Shown here piece after piece: positions 1-12,265 of a stretch of DNA of 64,000 nucleotides (position 1 is its first letter; each line of letters starts with the position of its first letter). Source of the stretch: Malachius bipustulatus (Eukaryota; Arthropoda; Insecta; Coleoptera; Melyridae). A program made the position numbers and the translations under genes. The stretch spans positions 7,502,001-7,566,000 of the forward strand of contig OU342630.1 in NCBI GenBank assembly GCA_910589415.1. Direction: 5' to 3'. The notes below the pieces were generated by a model, which saw only the letters and a list, made by a program, of their open reading frames with translations, did not search any database and was not told where the DNA came from.

Positions 1-538
1 CTAAGTTCCAAATTTCAGATGCCTAGATCATTTGAAAGTCGAATTTTTTCTAATGTGGCGTTTCAATCAATCACCCTGTATATACCGATTTATTGACATT
101 AGAAATCTACTTACGTGTGGAAGATACTTCCAGTTCAATTCTACATGATGAGGAAGCCTCACTCTTCCACCGGGGTTTCATTTAGATGTTAACACCACAT
201 TATGTAAAACAGAAACACTGAACAAAGGAACGAAACTGAAGCAGGACCTCGTGCTGCTTCTTGTTCGAAAGCTAAAATCAAAACGCTCTGTTCCTTGACC
301 AGCGAGCCGTGAGCGGGCTCATTTGCACTGGCTGTCTCTCTCCCGCATAGGCTCTCAACCAATCAGAGAGTCTTATTTAAAAAGTCATCTGACTTCCACT
401 GCTGCACCATTTTCCATTTGTCGCTTTTATCCTGGATTCAACCTTACCTGTCTTTTAAAACTGATTCACCTACGTTCTTAATTTAACGTTCTAGGGGAAA
501 ACGCACATTCCGCCAACTGCTCGAGTTTTAGACAGGCA
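1..538. other. Non-coding stretch with one palindrome-family terminus
   Basis: No coding frame is supported here. Near 69-78 there is a solitary TCACCCTGTATA motif, the outward-reading end of the TACAGGGTG-terminated repeats that recur through the window. Its partner arm would lie outside the window or is lost. Confidence 0.4.
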
Positions 539-1600
539 CTAATAATGTAAGTAGCTCTCTGGCGTAGGTATTTCAGCGCCTAGGCACAGGAACCGGGACC
601 TAGCTAGTCCTTCACAATGGCAGAGAAAGTGCTCCGCCGTATCCTCGTCTTCGAGGCAGAAGCGGCATTCGCCGTCGTCTGCCCCTCCGACCCTGGTTAA
701 GTGTTTGCGGAGTCGACAGTGTCCTGTGAACAGGCTTACCGGCCTACCGTTATCCTCAGTCTGGTACGACTGAGGCCTAGTAGGTTTGTCGTACCCACGT
801 GCGAGGGTTCTTTGATGAACTTCTTTGCATGCCTCTGCCACAGCATAGACTAATATTCTGTGCCTCTGCCCTGTGGATCTGTCCCATTTGTCCAGAGTTT
901 CTGAGAGCATCCACTCTTTTATGGTGCTTCTCTTGTTTTTTTTTTCACCCCGCAGTAGGGTTCGGGTACGATGGGGGCAGTCTATGATCCCTTGTGGGCC
1001 AGTGTCTCCGCCTTCTCGTTACCCTCTAGCCCTGAGTGTCCTGGTATCCATACCAGAGTGACGTTGTTGGTGTCAGATATGTCCTCCAGGGCATTCCTGC
1101 AGTCCATCACGTTCCGTTATGTGATTACTGGCGAGGCCATAGTGCCTTTAAGGCAGCGTGGCTGTAAGTACAGATCGCTATTCTTGTGTGAGTCAAGAAG
1201 CCCTCTAATTTCGTTAACACAATACTCGATAGCAACCGTCTCGGCCTGAAACACCGTGGCGTATCGGTCAAGACTGATCGCCATTTTAACTTGTTTTGGA
1301 TTTTAACTTGAAGAGGATGTGGAATTTTTTGTTGAAGCAGAACTGAGGTGGTATCTCGTCACTAGGCATACCCAGGATGGGATCTGCCTGGATGGACTCT
1401 CTCAGTTCTTGTTGGGTAGATCCATGTCTCGGTATAACCGGTGATTGTCCTGTCATGAGTCTGCAGATTGTTTGCTTCGCTTTACCTTGTAGTACATACA
1501 TGTACATGTGTAATGGTGGAAGATTGAGGAAAGCCTCTAGTGCTGCTACAGGAACAGAAGTAGCTTTACAATCTTATAATAATAATGTTAATAGAGCGGT
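539..1600 (-). pseudogene. 3' relic of an RNase H-bearing non-LTR retrotransposon (I/R1-like)
   Basis: Read on the minus strand, 910-539 encodes a Cys/His pattern (C-x2-C followed by H-x4-C: CRFC...HFLCHC) preceded by TGHCRLRKHL. This is the usual C-terminal tail of RNase H-carrying non-LTR polymerases of the I/R1/LOA group. Further upstream on the same strand (about 1500-920) are broken RNase H-like pieces, such as DEIPPQF and a stretch ending SHAALKAL, in several frames with stops. The catalytic RT is absent, so this is a 5'-truncated, decayed copy. The group assignment is inferred from motif style only. Confidence 0.6.
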
Positions 1601-1609
1601 GAATTTTAT

Positions 1610-1836
1610 AAATTCATGAATAACTTTTCGGGACTATTCTTACGCTCTAGCTTAGGGCTTCCTGAAGCAGGCCAACACACAGAGCCATCCAGTCATCTCG
1701 TCTTTTTATAACCTCATCAGTACAGCACATCGAGAAATACAAGGGGATGTATGCTAAGTCAGCCCAGGAAGCCAGCTCTTATATGGGAAATCGACACGGA
1801 CACGTTAAATAGCCCTGAAAAGTTATTCATGAATTT
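1610..1836. repeat. Small TIR element (MITE-like, 227 bp)
   Basis: A 28-bp terminal inverted repeat is visible. The left arm 1610-1637 begins AAATTCATGAATAAC and the right arm 1809-1836 ends GTTATTCATGAATTT, with two mismatches. The interior has no coding frame. It sits at the end of the RNase H relic. No clear target duplication was found. Confidence 0.6.
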
Positions 1837-4800
1837 ACGATCTTAACAAAGTGTTAATTTAACATTTTTCTTTAAAATTTATATGGAAGCCAATAATTGC
1901 AATTTTAGAATTAACCATTGAAATCTCTATACTGCGTTTGCCAACGCACCTTCCGGTATACACGGTGTTGAAAAAGCCTTGGTACCCGTACCCATCAATA
2001 AATCCTTAAATTATGAGTTAAAAAAAACCAGGACCATTTTATAGTTTAATTTACTTTCTATTGATGTAAAAAAAAATATACAGAGTGTTTCTTGGCTCAG
2101 AAATGACGACATTGTCTATTTTTTTTAAATAGAACACCACGAGTATTGTTGTATTTTTAGATATCTGAGAAAATTCAATAATAATGTTTTTTATAGTTGC
2201 GATTTAAATTAGGTAGTTTTTGAGTTATAAGCAAGTCGAAATAGCAATTTTCCATTTTTAAAGCAGTATGTGCATCGGAAACGACATAAGATATCGGAAA
2301 ACGGTTTACATGTCCCTGTTTATACTTCTTATGTAGATACTATCTTTATACTTCATAATTTTTACACAAGGTGATAAAAAATCTGATAATTTTCATCAAC
2401 CTGTATAAAAAGTCCATCTACATCATAGCATAGTAGTTACACAAAAAGTTAAAATTTAATTATTTAAATATTATTAATTATTAAAATATATTTTATACCC
2501 TATAATTAAAATATTTTCTAGTATTTTAACTCTTATTACAAATACGACTAAATTACATTAAAAAAAAACATTTGATATTTTAATATGAAAAATAAGTCAA
2601 GTCACTAACATGTAGGAAGCTACCAAACATATTCCTACTAAACTAGTTTTCCTCATAACATTAAAAGTTTCACACAATTTGCTTACTATTATTATATGGA
2701 TATTTTATAACAATTTCATACCCACCGTTTTTGAAGTACCTAAGTACTTTGGCAAGTATCCTGGTTTCTCAAGATAAGTCTCATTGAGAAATTATTAGTT
2801 TTTGTAGTTCAATTTTTTTAGGTATTTATTTTCTCCCAGTACCTGCATACAAGTTGTCACAGAAACTAATTCATATTATAAGAAGTTATTTATAGCAGGT
2901 AGTGAATTTGAATATGTGGAATAAATGAGCGGTTTTAATTTTGGAAAAAGTTTGCATTGAGGTCAGTGTTGGTGCTTAACTTACGCAGCATGTACGAGTA
3001 ATTTTATTATATGATAGTTCAGCTCCTTTGTATATGCGTCAAATATCACACGTCTACGTCAACAATATAAAACTTCGTCCAAGAATCTGCTCGATAAACT
3101 TTTTTTCGTAGTATGTTTTAAGAATCAGATATTATGCTAAAGATAATATAGTGAACATAAAGTTTTAGTTCTCAATTGATAATGCAGTCGATCATAGGTA
3201 AGTTCTATTATTTTTGCAAAAGTATTTTGAGTGTTTAGTTGTTGCGAACAATAGGAAATGTTCACCTAATTTTCCCATGCCGTCACATAAATTACATTTT
3301 ATTTTATCAAGGATGTTCAATGGAGGAGGATCAATGATATTGGGCTATTGTATTAATATAAATATGTAGTATTTGTTTTCTTAATAATTTCAATAAAATA
3401 ACACCTGCTATGGTGTTTGGAGTAGGCTCTGACAACAAAGAGGTTTGTCTGAACTTAATACAGTTTCTACAACTGACAACTCTTGATTTTGTTAGGTTAG
3501 GTCTACAATCCTATTATTATTAAAGTTGTCAAAACATTCAAAAAGGTTAATAAAATAGGTAGATACTCACCTTACCGACATTTTTATAAGATAGATAATA
3601 AAATCATTAATTAATTAATTTAAGAGGTGAGTGAAGTGCCCTCCACCCTCATTTTATCAAACGTTATCTCACTCCACTGCAGCACATTGTAAGAGCTCGG
3701 GTGCATTCTTTATCTCGATGAGCTTCTTTTTTACTTGTCTTCGTTAATTAATCTCACAAATATCGATTCCTTGATGTAAATGCCTAAAAATAAATCAAAT
3801 TTTTAAGCTTGCAGAATCTGGCTAACCACGTTACCTATCGGTGTATTATGACTGATGATGAAGAAGTTTTCCAACAAACACATCCTTGCTGTATGTAGGC
3901 TTTCACGGCTTATGTTGTAATGCTCCTATTACAATCCACTGATCCCCCTTCGGGTCTAGGCAGTAATATTATAAAAACATAACGGATAAAAGATTTGCTC
4001 GGGCGCCATTTGTAACGTCCCTATTTCCGTTGCCGTTATGTTCTGGCGATATACAGGGTGTTATATTACTCGTATACTAACTCTCGGACACCAGCTTTAT
4101 GTCCCCCTTTACAGATAACGAGATCAGTCCCCCAGGAGACATCTGCTGGACCATCTATTATTTGCCCGCTATAACTAGTAAGTGTTTCAATCCAGGAATT
4201 TAGAGACGTTTATTTATTCGTAATTTTAGTTGAGAAGTAGACTTCAATTACCTCCTAACTAGTGCTGGACAAAACATTGATTTTTAAAAGTGAACAGAAC
4301 TTATAGTTTTTCCGGTAACGATAAAACACTGAATTATAACTAAATCATGCTTTAATTCCTTATTCTGTACATATTTCAAAATAATATCTAGGACGCAAAG
4401 TAGGCTAAACATAAATCATGCAACATGGCATATTAAATTATTTGCAAACGAGCAATACAACATGCGAAGCTATATTGAGGTGAGATGATGGAAGCAATGG
4501 TTTTATAAGAAGAAATGATCAGGCAGACAAGGGCGTTTATGATTAATTAATTATGGTGCTTTTGTTTCCCCTGCAATTCGGACTTCGGCAGAGAGCTTTA
4601 CTGAATTCAAAGTAAGCTGGAATTTTGACTTGGAATTTCCACTTAATAAAGTGGACTCGCTGAGTACCCGTGATTGTTGTCGGAAATGTCAGATACACCT
4701 TATTGTCGGGCGTTCTAGTTATTCCACCGCGACAGAATTCAAAAGCACGGAGAACTCCGTGTATCAACCGCTTCTTCAAGTATCAATTAGCAGCGTGGAT

Positions 4801-4930
4801 ATTTCACGCAAATTGAGCTCGCTGCATGGGCCACCCCTAATAGTTCTTTAGTGAAGCTTCTGATACCCATCAAGCCCCGTGCAATAAAGCTATCTACTAT
4901 TGTGAAGTAACCCATTTACATGCTCGTGAG
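1837..4930. other. Gene-free stretch with scattered palindrome-family ends
   Basis: No gene can be supported. TACAGAGTGTTTC at about 2080 and AACCTGTATAAAAAG at about 2399 resemble family ends. Between them, AAAACGGTTTACATGTCCC near 2300 matches the inner arm of the palindromes at 15350 and 57591, so 2080-2420 is probably a decayed member. Another end (TATACAGGGTG) lies at about 4050. A CCCCCTTCGGGTCTAG stretch near 3944 looks hairpin-like, but I cannot assign it. Confidence 0.35.
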
Positions 4931-4939
4931 GGAGGACCC

Positions 4940-5150
4940 CTGAAAACCACCCAAATAATAACAGTGATAAAAAACTTTAAATTAAAAATTTAAGCCCGGA
5001 AATCGTTTCACGGGGACCCTCACTAGCTTTTGAACGTCAGATTCGTAATCAGTGACCCCGAAAACCCCCGAAAGACGATTTCCGAGGTGAAATTTTTAAG
5101 TTTAATAACTTTTTCACCTCTGTTACTATTTGGGGAGCTTTGAGATTGAG
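4940..5150. repeat. Imperfect fold-back repeat
   Basis: The left arm (CCAAATAATAACAGTGATAAA ... GCCCGGAAATCGTTT, about 4950-5008) pairs imperfectly with the right arm (ACGATTTCCGAGGTGAAA ... CTCTGTTACTATTTGG, about 5074-5134). About 60 bp of unique sequence lies between. There is no coding capacity. Probably an old fold-back MITE. Confidence 0.5.
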
Positions 5151-6273
5151 GAAATTACCCTCATTTCTCATTTATCGAGGTAATGCAGGGGTTAGTGGTG
5201 ATTAATGTTCTCGAAGGTCTAAGGAATCTATGAAAAAAAAAGAATTTTCAAAATCGTTTCGTACAGTATTTTTCGGCTTATTTAGGTACTGAACTACTAT
5301 TATACATATTAGAATAATATATAGTGTGTTTTTTGTTAACAAGGTGGTTAATGCATTTTATATATTTTTTTAAACAACGAGTCAGGTCGATTTTATTTTA
5401 TTTGCTGTTTGTCGCGTCCATCTGATTTTTAACAGGGTAATTTTGAAAAACTGCACGAAAAAAAACTTTTTTTTAAATCGGAACGCTGTATGTTTCTAAT
5501 AATTTGGATAAAACGTTGTCTTACGAATATACTAATGTAGTTTATGGGTATTTTTTGGTGGAGGGGAAATCCGTCATGGACATCATAGTGTGGTTCTTTC
5601 CTACCAGGATAGTATCAGACTCCTACCGGCCATAACTTCTTCATGAACTACTGGCAGCACTCCGGAACCGCATTTCATCATTACTTCGGGGTGTGCCATG
5701 ATTTTTCTTATCTCTCTGTGATGTTTTTATCCCTTTCATTGTTTGCCTTCTGCCGCATGACGCGTGTGAGCATATATGCAACTGCGTTACAGCTCGCCTA
5801 GCTTTGCAACAATATTTCGCCGACATTAGCAGCTGTTACGTGGGTCCCGCATTTGGTGTCCGTCTCTTGTTTGTCCTTTTGCCATCTTCTGCATATAAAC
5901 AGAGTGTATCTGGGTGTGTCTTCCTCGTTACAGTACCAGCACTGCGGGGTGCTCTTCTTCTTGGCGGTTAAAAAGTATCAGCCAAAAACTCAATGCCTGC
6001 GTAAAATTTTGTGTTGGGTATGTGTCATCATCATAAAATGTCGCCACACTTTTTTTCTTGCCATTTTCTGACATCTGAAATGAATGTTTTCTCCCACCCG
6101 GTGTACTCCTCCCACTTTTCCTGCCAGTCCGCCAGCATTTTCTCCCTTGCTCCCTTTTTGTATCCTTTTCCGTATTTGTGCAGCTCTTTCCGCTATCTTA
6201 TCTTTAGGGTTATGGGTGGTTGTCTCTGATGCGCTTGCTGTGGTTTTGGTTATTCTCACCTCTCTAAAGCACG

Positions 6274-7125
6274 CCACTCACTAGGGAGCATGCTGGGCAA
6301 CATGTTGGTCAACGGAGTTGCCGTCAACAAGTTTCCAAAATGTGTGTGTTGGTTGGTCAACATGCTGCTATGTTGCAGGCTCCTAGCGCGAGACCGAAAA
6401 GCCGCAACGTGAGCCAAGCATGTTGCCTAGGTGTGTGGTTCCCTGCACTGGTTGACGAGCTCTTTATTTGGCTTAACATAAATTTTTAAACGATTTGCGA
6501 CTTCGTGCGGTTTAAGTTTTGCGTTCGTGATGTCTTTCAGCGACAACAAAGAATTTTTGAGAGAGTTTCATAGAGTTATATGAATCTTTTCCATGTTTAT
6601 GGGGCATAAAGAGAAAAGATTATTCGAATAAACATTAAAAAAATGAAGCAATGAATTAATTAATTGAAAAATGATTAAAAAATTATGATTTCCTAAATTT
6701 TCTGATTCTCTAAATTTTGTATCGTGGTTTTTAATCTTGGACCCCACAAGATGTAACAATGTGGCAAATGCTACATCATTCATTATTAAATAATTCTGAA
6801 AGTCTCTTATTGGCTCTGTTTTCAACTCTTGTAACAGATTCATGTGGAGAGTATTTTTTGCGATTTAAAAGCCAGTCTTTTACCCATACTCTTCTTTTCT
6901 TTCTCTTATTATTATTTTCTGTCACTATTGTCAAGCCTACTGCAATTGCCACTTTTTCTTGCTTTGTCAGCACTTTCATCATAAAGCCTACCTACTCGTT
7001 TATTGTTATAGGTTGCGTTTTGTCAACTGAAGTCGCCCAACATGTTTCCTGATGTGTGAGTTCGCTAGGTTTTGTTGACAAGCATGTTGACCAACATGTT
7101 GCCCAGCATGCTCCCTAGTGAGTGG
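6274..7125 (-). mobile_element. PIF/Harbinger-like relic with long TIRs
   Basis: The terminal inverted repeats are near-perfect for about 45 bp. The left end starts CCACTCACTAGGGAGCATGC at 6274 and the right end is its reverse complement, finishing at 7125. On the minus strand, 6982-6776 contains KKRRVWVKDWLLNRKKYSPH. After a frameshift, 6843-6568 contains FQNYLIMNDVAFATLLHLV followed by KNHDTKFRES. Together these match the characteristic N-terminal region of PIF/Harbinger (HARBI1-like) transposases. The DDE catalytic part is absent, so this is an internally deleted, non-autonomous copy. It lies inside the I/R1-like element. I could not define a target duplication. Confidence 0.7.
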
Positions 7126-7851
7126 CCCGTTTAACACATTCTTTTCTTTTCTCATTTATCTCAGATGTCCACCAATAGACAGGTAAATTTACCTTTTCAT
7201 TTTTGGTTTTCCTTTTTCTGGTGAAGTACCTACCTATCTTTTTTTGAAGTGCCATCAGATATCTGGTGGTTTTATATCGTTGCCCAAAGAGTTCTGTCGA
7301 CTCCCTCTTCTATGAATCTATTCATCCCCTACGTCGTGATTTTCCAGCCTTTATTGAATAATATATCTTGCTGGCTCTCTTTTTTTTCTGGAGGCTCCCT
7401 TATTTGGTAACGTTACTAATTTTTCTGTGGTCGCTCATGTTTTCCATCCCTGCTTTAACTTGCTAGTTCTATATGAGTGCTGATTTCTGCAGTAGCCAGT
7501 GTGACATCTACTATCGATTTGTCATTTTTGCTCCAGAAGGAAGCAGTGTTACCCTTATTCCTAAGTACCAATTCATTTGAACTAATCCACTCCTCGATGA
7601 CACGTGACTTGTCCTCTCTCGTTTACCTTGAATGCGTTGAACCATGGAGACTTGGCATTGCGGTCTCCCGCTATTATTTTTGTCTGCATGTTTCATTGGA
7701 AACGTGTTTTCCCAGAACCTTCAAATATCCTTCAAACTCTTGGATGGCCCTGTTAGGGGAGAAACAGGTGGAGTAGATCATCACATCCGCAAATTCGATG
7801 CAAGCAAAACCGCGGCCGTGGGTGGCTTTTTTCACGTCGTTCCCATCTACC

Positions 7852-9343
7852 TATACAGGATGTCCCGTAAGTAATGGTCCGTGGTGAAATGGGAGATTCT
7901 TGGTTTAAAAATATTACGATCTGACACTACTTGCTCTAACAAAATCTTGATAATAAAAAAGATACAGGGTGGCAAAGTTGAGACTTAAAAATTTTCTTTT
8001 CAAAATATCTCGAAAAATTGTACAGGTACGAACGTGAAAACTTGCGGATAGATGTTTTACGGCATGAGAAATCATAGTTTGATATCCGTGTCGATGTATT
8101 TTATAGAGGGCGCCACTTAGGTCATGTTGACGACGTAAATGAACACATAACTTTTTTATCCTTCAGGATATCGCGCATTTTGTTGTGAAATATTAAAACT
8201 AAATCATTGATGAGAAAAAAAGGTATATCGGTTGTCAGTCTCAAAAGTTAGTGGCTTTCGAGATAATCACGTTTTAATAATCTCCTGCATTAATTTCTAT
8301 TTTTTTTATTATCAGAAATCTTAATGCAGTAGGTTGAGATAATAACCAGCATTTTGGCAATTAAACATTTTTCACTTTGACATATCGCACACGTATTTCT
8401 AAAGTGACATAAGTCAAAAATTAATCTTTTGGGAAAATGTGAAAAACTATTAAGCGAGCTTAACAAATAAACAATACAACATAACATAACTAATGATTTT
8501 TCCCAAACTTATAGATACTAGGAAAAATTATTCAATATAATTATTGCATATTTCGAATCTTATCATTGAAAACATGCCCTTTTTTAAGTTTTATTTACGT
8601 GATAACTCAAAAATGTAGATTTTTGAGTTGTGTCACTTTAGAAATACGTGTGCGATATTAAAAATGCAAACAAATGAACCATATTCACCTAAATTCTTAT
8701 ACAGATTCTGAAATAGTCGATTATCAGGTTTCAGTCTGTTTGGATATCGTGGCAGGTATTCTCGTTTCGCAGCTTGCCCATTGAAGTTTTCCTCAATAAA
8801 GTGAAATCATATCTCTCTTATCTGAATTTGAAAAATTATTATGTCTCGGCATTTTCTAATTTTCCAACTACTGGCAGTAAGCAAAAAATTCTAAACAGTA
8901 CTTAGGAGAGAAAATTATTAACTGTCAATTATTTCAAAAACCACTAACTTTTGAGATTGACAATCAGTATATCTTTTTTTCTCAAGAATGATGTAGTTTT
9001 AATATTTCACAATAAAATGCGCGATAGTCTGAAGGATAAAAAAGTTATGTGTTCATTTACGTCGTCAACATGACCTAAGTGGCGCCCTCTATAAAATACA
9101 TCGACACGGATATCAAATTATGATTCATCATACCGTAAAACATCTATCCCCAAGTTTTCACGTTCGTACCTGTACAATTTTTCGAGATATTTTGAAAAGA
9201 AAATTTTTAAATCTCAACTTTGCCACCCTGTATCTTTTTTATTATCAAGATTTTGTTAGAGCAAGTAGTGTCAGATCGTAATATTTTTAAACCAAGAATC
9301 TCCCATTTCACCACGGACCATTACTTACGGGACACCCTGTATA
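7852..9343. repeat. 1.5 kb palindromic (fold-back) element, TATACAGG termini
   Basis: The left end TATACAGGATGTCCCGTAAG at 7852 is mirrored by the right end CTTACGGGACACCCTGTATA finishing at 9343. Arms of roughly 370 bp pair almost throughout. Both contain, in opposite orientation, the CTCGAAAAATTGTACAGG block, the TATTTTATAGAGGGCGCC block, and a second inner TACAGGGTGGCAAAG end. No coding frame of interest is present. It is inserted in the endonuclease domain of the minus-strand non-LTR relic, apparently at a TA/TATA target. Confidence 0.8.
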
Positions 9344-9799
9344 AAGCAGTCTCCGTCGTCATACACGATGAGCCCTCTAGTTCCTGATTCGTTGGGTTCC
9401 TGAACGACCACAATTTATACATTTCTCTCCCGAATATTTTGCGTCATGAAGTCGTAGGCTGCATGGCATCTGTTTAGGTTCACTTGCAGGAAATTAATTC
9501 TTAGTCTTGTGGGTATTGAAGTATGCTGAATGTTAGATGCTGCTGTGTCACTTTCGCTGTCCAATTGGCTCTCAAACTCCATAATGCATGCTGTATTTCT
9601 TGTGCTGGCCGTTTCCGCCATGCTATTTCGTCTTCGCTTTTTTTTTCAATTTCTCTCTCGGACTAATCCCCTTTTAGAGAGGGAGCATTTACTTGTATCC
9701 TCCTTATGGCCGTCGATGCTACAGAGCATGCATGCTTCGCCATTCTGGAGAGGCCATTCCTCTGCATGTCCTTCCTATCCGTACTTGTAACAATGACCA

Positions 9800-11000
9800 C
9801 TTCTTAATGCTTTTGTTCATACTCTTCCGTCGATTATCAGGGAACTGATGTTATACCTACCGTAGAACTCAAATCTCAGGCATTGTATTCCGACAACGGG
9901 TCATAAAGCGCATTATGTTAGCCTTAGACCCAAACAAAGCTTTTGGTCCCGATGACGTACAAGTTATCGTAATAAAAAATTGCGCGACTCAGCTGTCACC
10001 TGTTTTCTGTCGACTCTTCAACATGTATTGTCTTAAAAAGGAAACATTTCCTTCATTCTGGAAATGCGCCAAGTCCAGACTATTTCCAAGAAAGGCAAAA
10101 ACAAACAGACCAAACAACTACCGGCCATGCAGTGGCACTGTTCTCAGTAATATCTAAGATCATGGAGAAAACGATTAACCAACCCCTTTTGAAGTACTTC
10201 TAAGGATCTAATGGAATCAGCGACCGCCAGTACGGCTTCCGCAAACTACTGGAGACCTACTGGAGACCTGCTCCTCACCTACGTAACGGAACTGAGAAAT
10301 AGCACAGTCGAACACCATGGGGAGCCCCGAGTAGTTGCGCTTGATATCTCTAGGACTTTCGACTGTGTCTGGCATGGGGGATTGTTAGCAAAACTGCAGG
10401 CTTATGGCATGTCTGTGAAGTTCTGTTTGTGACTGGCGTTTTAGTCGGTGGTCGCTCCTGCGCGTAGCCGTCGATGGAGTTCTTTCAGAGACCAACTCCT
10501 AAACATACCCTGAGATTACTTGACTTCATTCAGAAAAGAGCCATCCACTTGATCGGGGACCCAGATTTGACAAAACATCTAGATAGTCTTGAACATGGAA
10601 GAAAAGTACCTGACCTGAGCCTGTTGTACAGATATCTTTATGAGAAGTGTTCATAAGACGTGTTCCGTTTGATCCCCCCTAGAACGATGCTTAGCAGAAA
10701 TAGATGTCGAGCTGCAGTAGTTCATCTCTATTAGGTTCAGTTATTTACACCTCGTACTACCTTATTTCAGACTTCTTTCATGTACAGCATCGCATGCCTT
10801 TGGAATAGCATTCCAAAACGAATTGTTTTCTGAGGAATACAACCTGCAATGATTCAAAGTGAACGTCAATCGATACCTCCACTCATGCATCGCTCCGAGA
10901 GCTACATAGGGATTTCCCTGCAGTGCATGTGCCTTGTCTATAATAATGAAAAAAATTACCAGTTCTGTTAGGACTGTTACACTATGGTGTCTCATGGTCA
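9800..11000 (+). pseudogene. CR1/Jockey-like non-LTR RT fragment with internal deletion
   Basis: The plus strand 9905-10160 encodes MLALDPNKAFGPDDVQVI and KCATQLSPVFCRLFN, the RT fingers. 10211-10432 encodes the LDISRTFDCVWHGGLLAKL block. The polymerase is closely related to the copy at 33169-34575 and 50971-51612. Near 10480 the sequence jumps from the block equivalent to 34200 to the block equivalent to 51175 (LRLLDFIQKRAIHLIGDPDLTK). The catalytic DD motif region is therefore deleted. Stops and frameshifts are frequent. It interrupts the ORF1 part of the minus-strand I/R1-like element. Confidence 0.65.
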
Positions 11001-12265
11001 TACTGCCTCTATGAGGTCCTCTCGCGGGTAGACACCATGTCGATTCTCCGTAGGTACCTATAATGTTTGTAAATTCTCGTTTCTTCCCAATGTCCTGGCT
11101 GTAATTTTCGTAGCATTATTTTGAATGATATTTTGGAGTTCTTTAATTAATTCTTAATTTTTATCTGTTGTGACTAGTAGTTTTCCCTCTCTGATGCTTC
11201 TGGGGCCCCTGATGATGTTACTTGCGGCTTGCGGTACTGAATTTTTAAAGGTAGTCACAGTATCCTTTAAAGCGTTTGTTGCTTTCTATGATAAGACCGT
11301 ATTATGTATCTCTTGATTCGCCTTTTCGTTGCTTTGTCAGATCTTCAGGTATGTAAAAGTTAACTTCAGCCTGGGTATTTGTAAAAATAGCTTGGAGCAT
11401 TTTCTTCGTTTCTCCCTGTTATTGGTTGCTTAACTTGTATGTAGCGAGTTTTTGATCTCGTTATCTTCCAGGTATTGTTTAACTTGGTTTATGTGCTTCC
11501 ACAAGTCTTCTCCGTTATTTACGACCGTGATCTTTATCACGATCGTTCTTTTCTCAATGACATTATTACCTTTTTTTATCCTAGTGTTGCTTTCCATCGT
11601 TACGAACTTCGTTCCGGGGTCGTGGTTTTCAGCAATAAGTAATAAGCTACACTCGTCACTTGTGTTTATCGGATTACCTATCCGCGTTTATATATTTTGG
11701 AGAGCATTTTTGTCCCATTATTATGTCTCTCGACTCTCTCAAAGTTAGCGAACGTTTTGATCTTCGCTATATCTACTGTATGTGGTTATGCTCGTTTGCC
11801 ACTTGCGTGTATTTTACAGCGTCCATTTGGGTGGAAAGAGTATTATTGGTCTATCTCAGTTCATTTCCCACGTTTAGGTGGTTATCATGCGAGGCTTGTT
11901 GTTTCGCTGCTGCTTCAAGTTTGTCGGTTCTTGTTTTGGCGTACCTAGGCCGCATCTCTTTGAGTTCTTAGTTATCAATTCTGCATTTACGATTTGCCTC
12001 CTTTTCTAATTGAAGGATGGTACTCATAGCTCATCGTAATCTGCGTTTTGTTGCCGGCTTCCGTTCTCCCCCACCTAGAGATGTTTCATGTGTTGCGCGG
12101 TGATGCATCTCTCCTCATTGCCATCCTTTTGCTCTTTTACTGCTGCCTGGACGAGGCGTAGCATTGTCATTATTTTACTTTTAATGCTATATACGTTGTT
12201 CGTGTTCTGGCAAAATCGTGCCAGATCTTCTATGAGTTTATGAAGAAACAAAACTGTTGACAAAA

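Larger units (their letters stand above)
5600..12265 (-). mobile_element. Decayed I/R1-like non-LTR retrotransposon, interrupted three times
   Basis: Minus-strand pieces read in element order. 12263-12075 is an ORF1-like helical segment. About 9790-9690 holds remnants of CCHC knuckles. 9621-9415 contains NFLQVNLNRCHAAYDFM, the typical start of an apurinic-type endonuclease. 7850-7480 continues the endonuclease in broken frames (FADVMIYSTCFSPN, then SKNDKSIVDVTLAT). 7450-7130 is the endonuclease end (a MSDHRK-like motif). 6270-5640 looks like the linker before the RT. The order is collinear across the interrupting elements at 6274-7125, 7852-9343 and about 9800-11000. Every domain carries stops or frameshifts. 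Family placement (R1/I-like, two-ORF type) is inferred. Confidence 0.6.

Noticed and set aside
3930..3970. Helitron 3' end (hairpin followed by CTAG)
   Set aside because: A CCCCTTCGGG-like hairpin is present, but there is no TC start, Rep/helicase or defined insertion between A and T.
4543..4851. Overlapping 78- and 73-codon frames on opposite strands
   Set aside because: No recognisable motif, opposite-strand overlap, and surrounding DNA is repeat-like; not supported as a gene.
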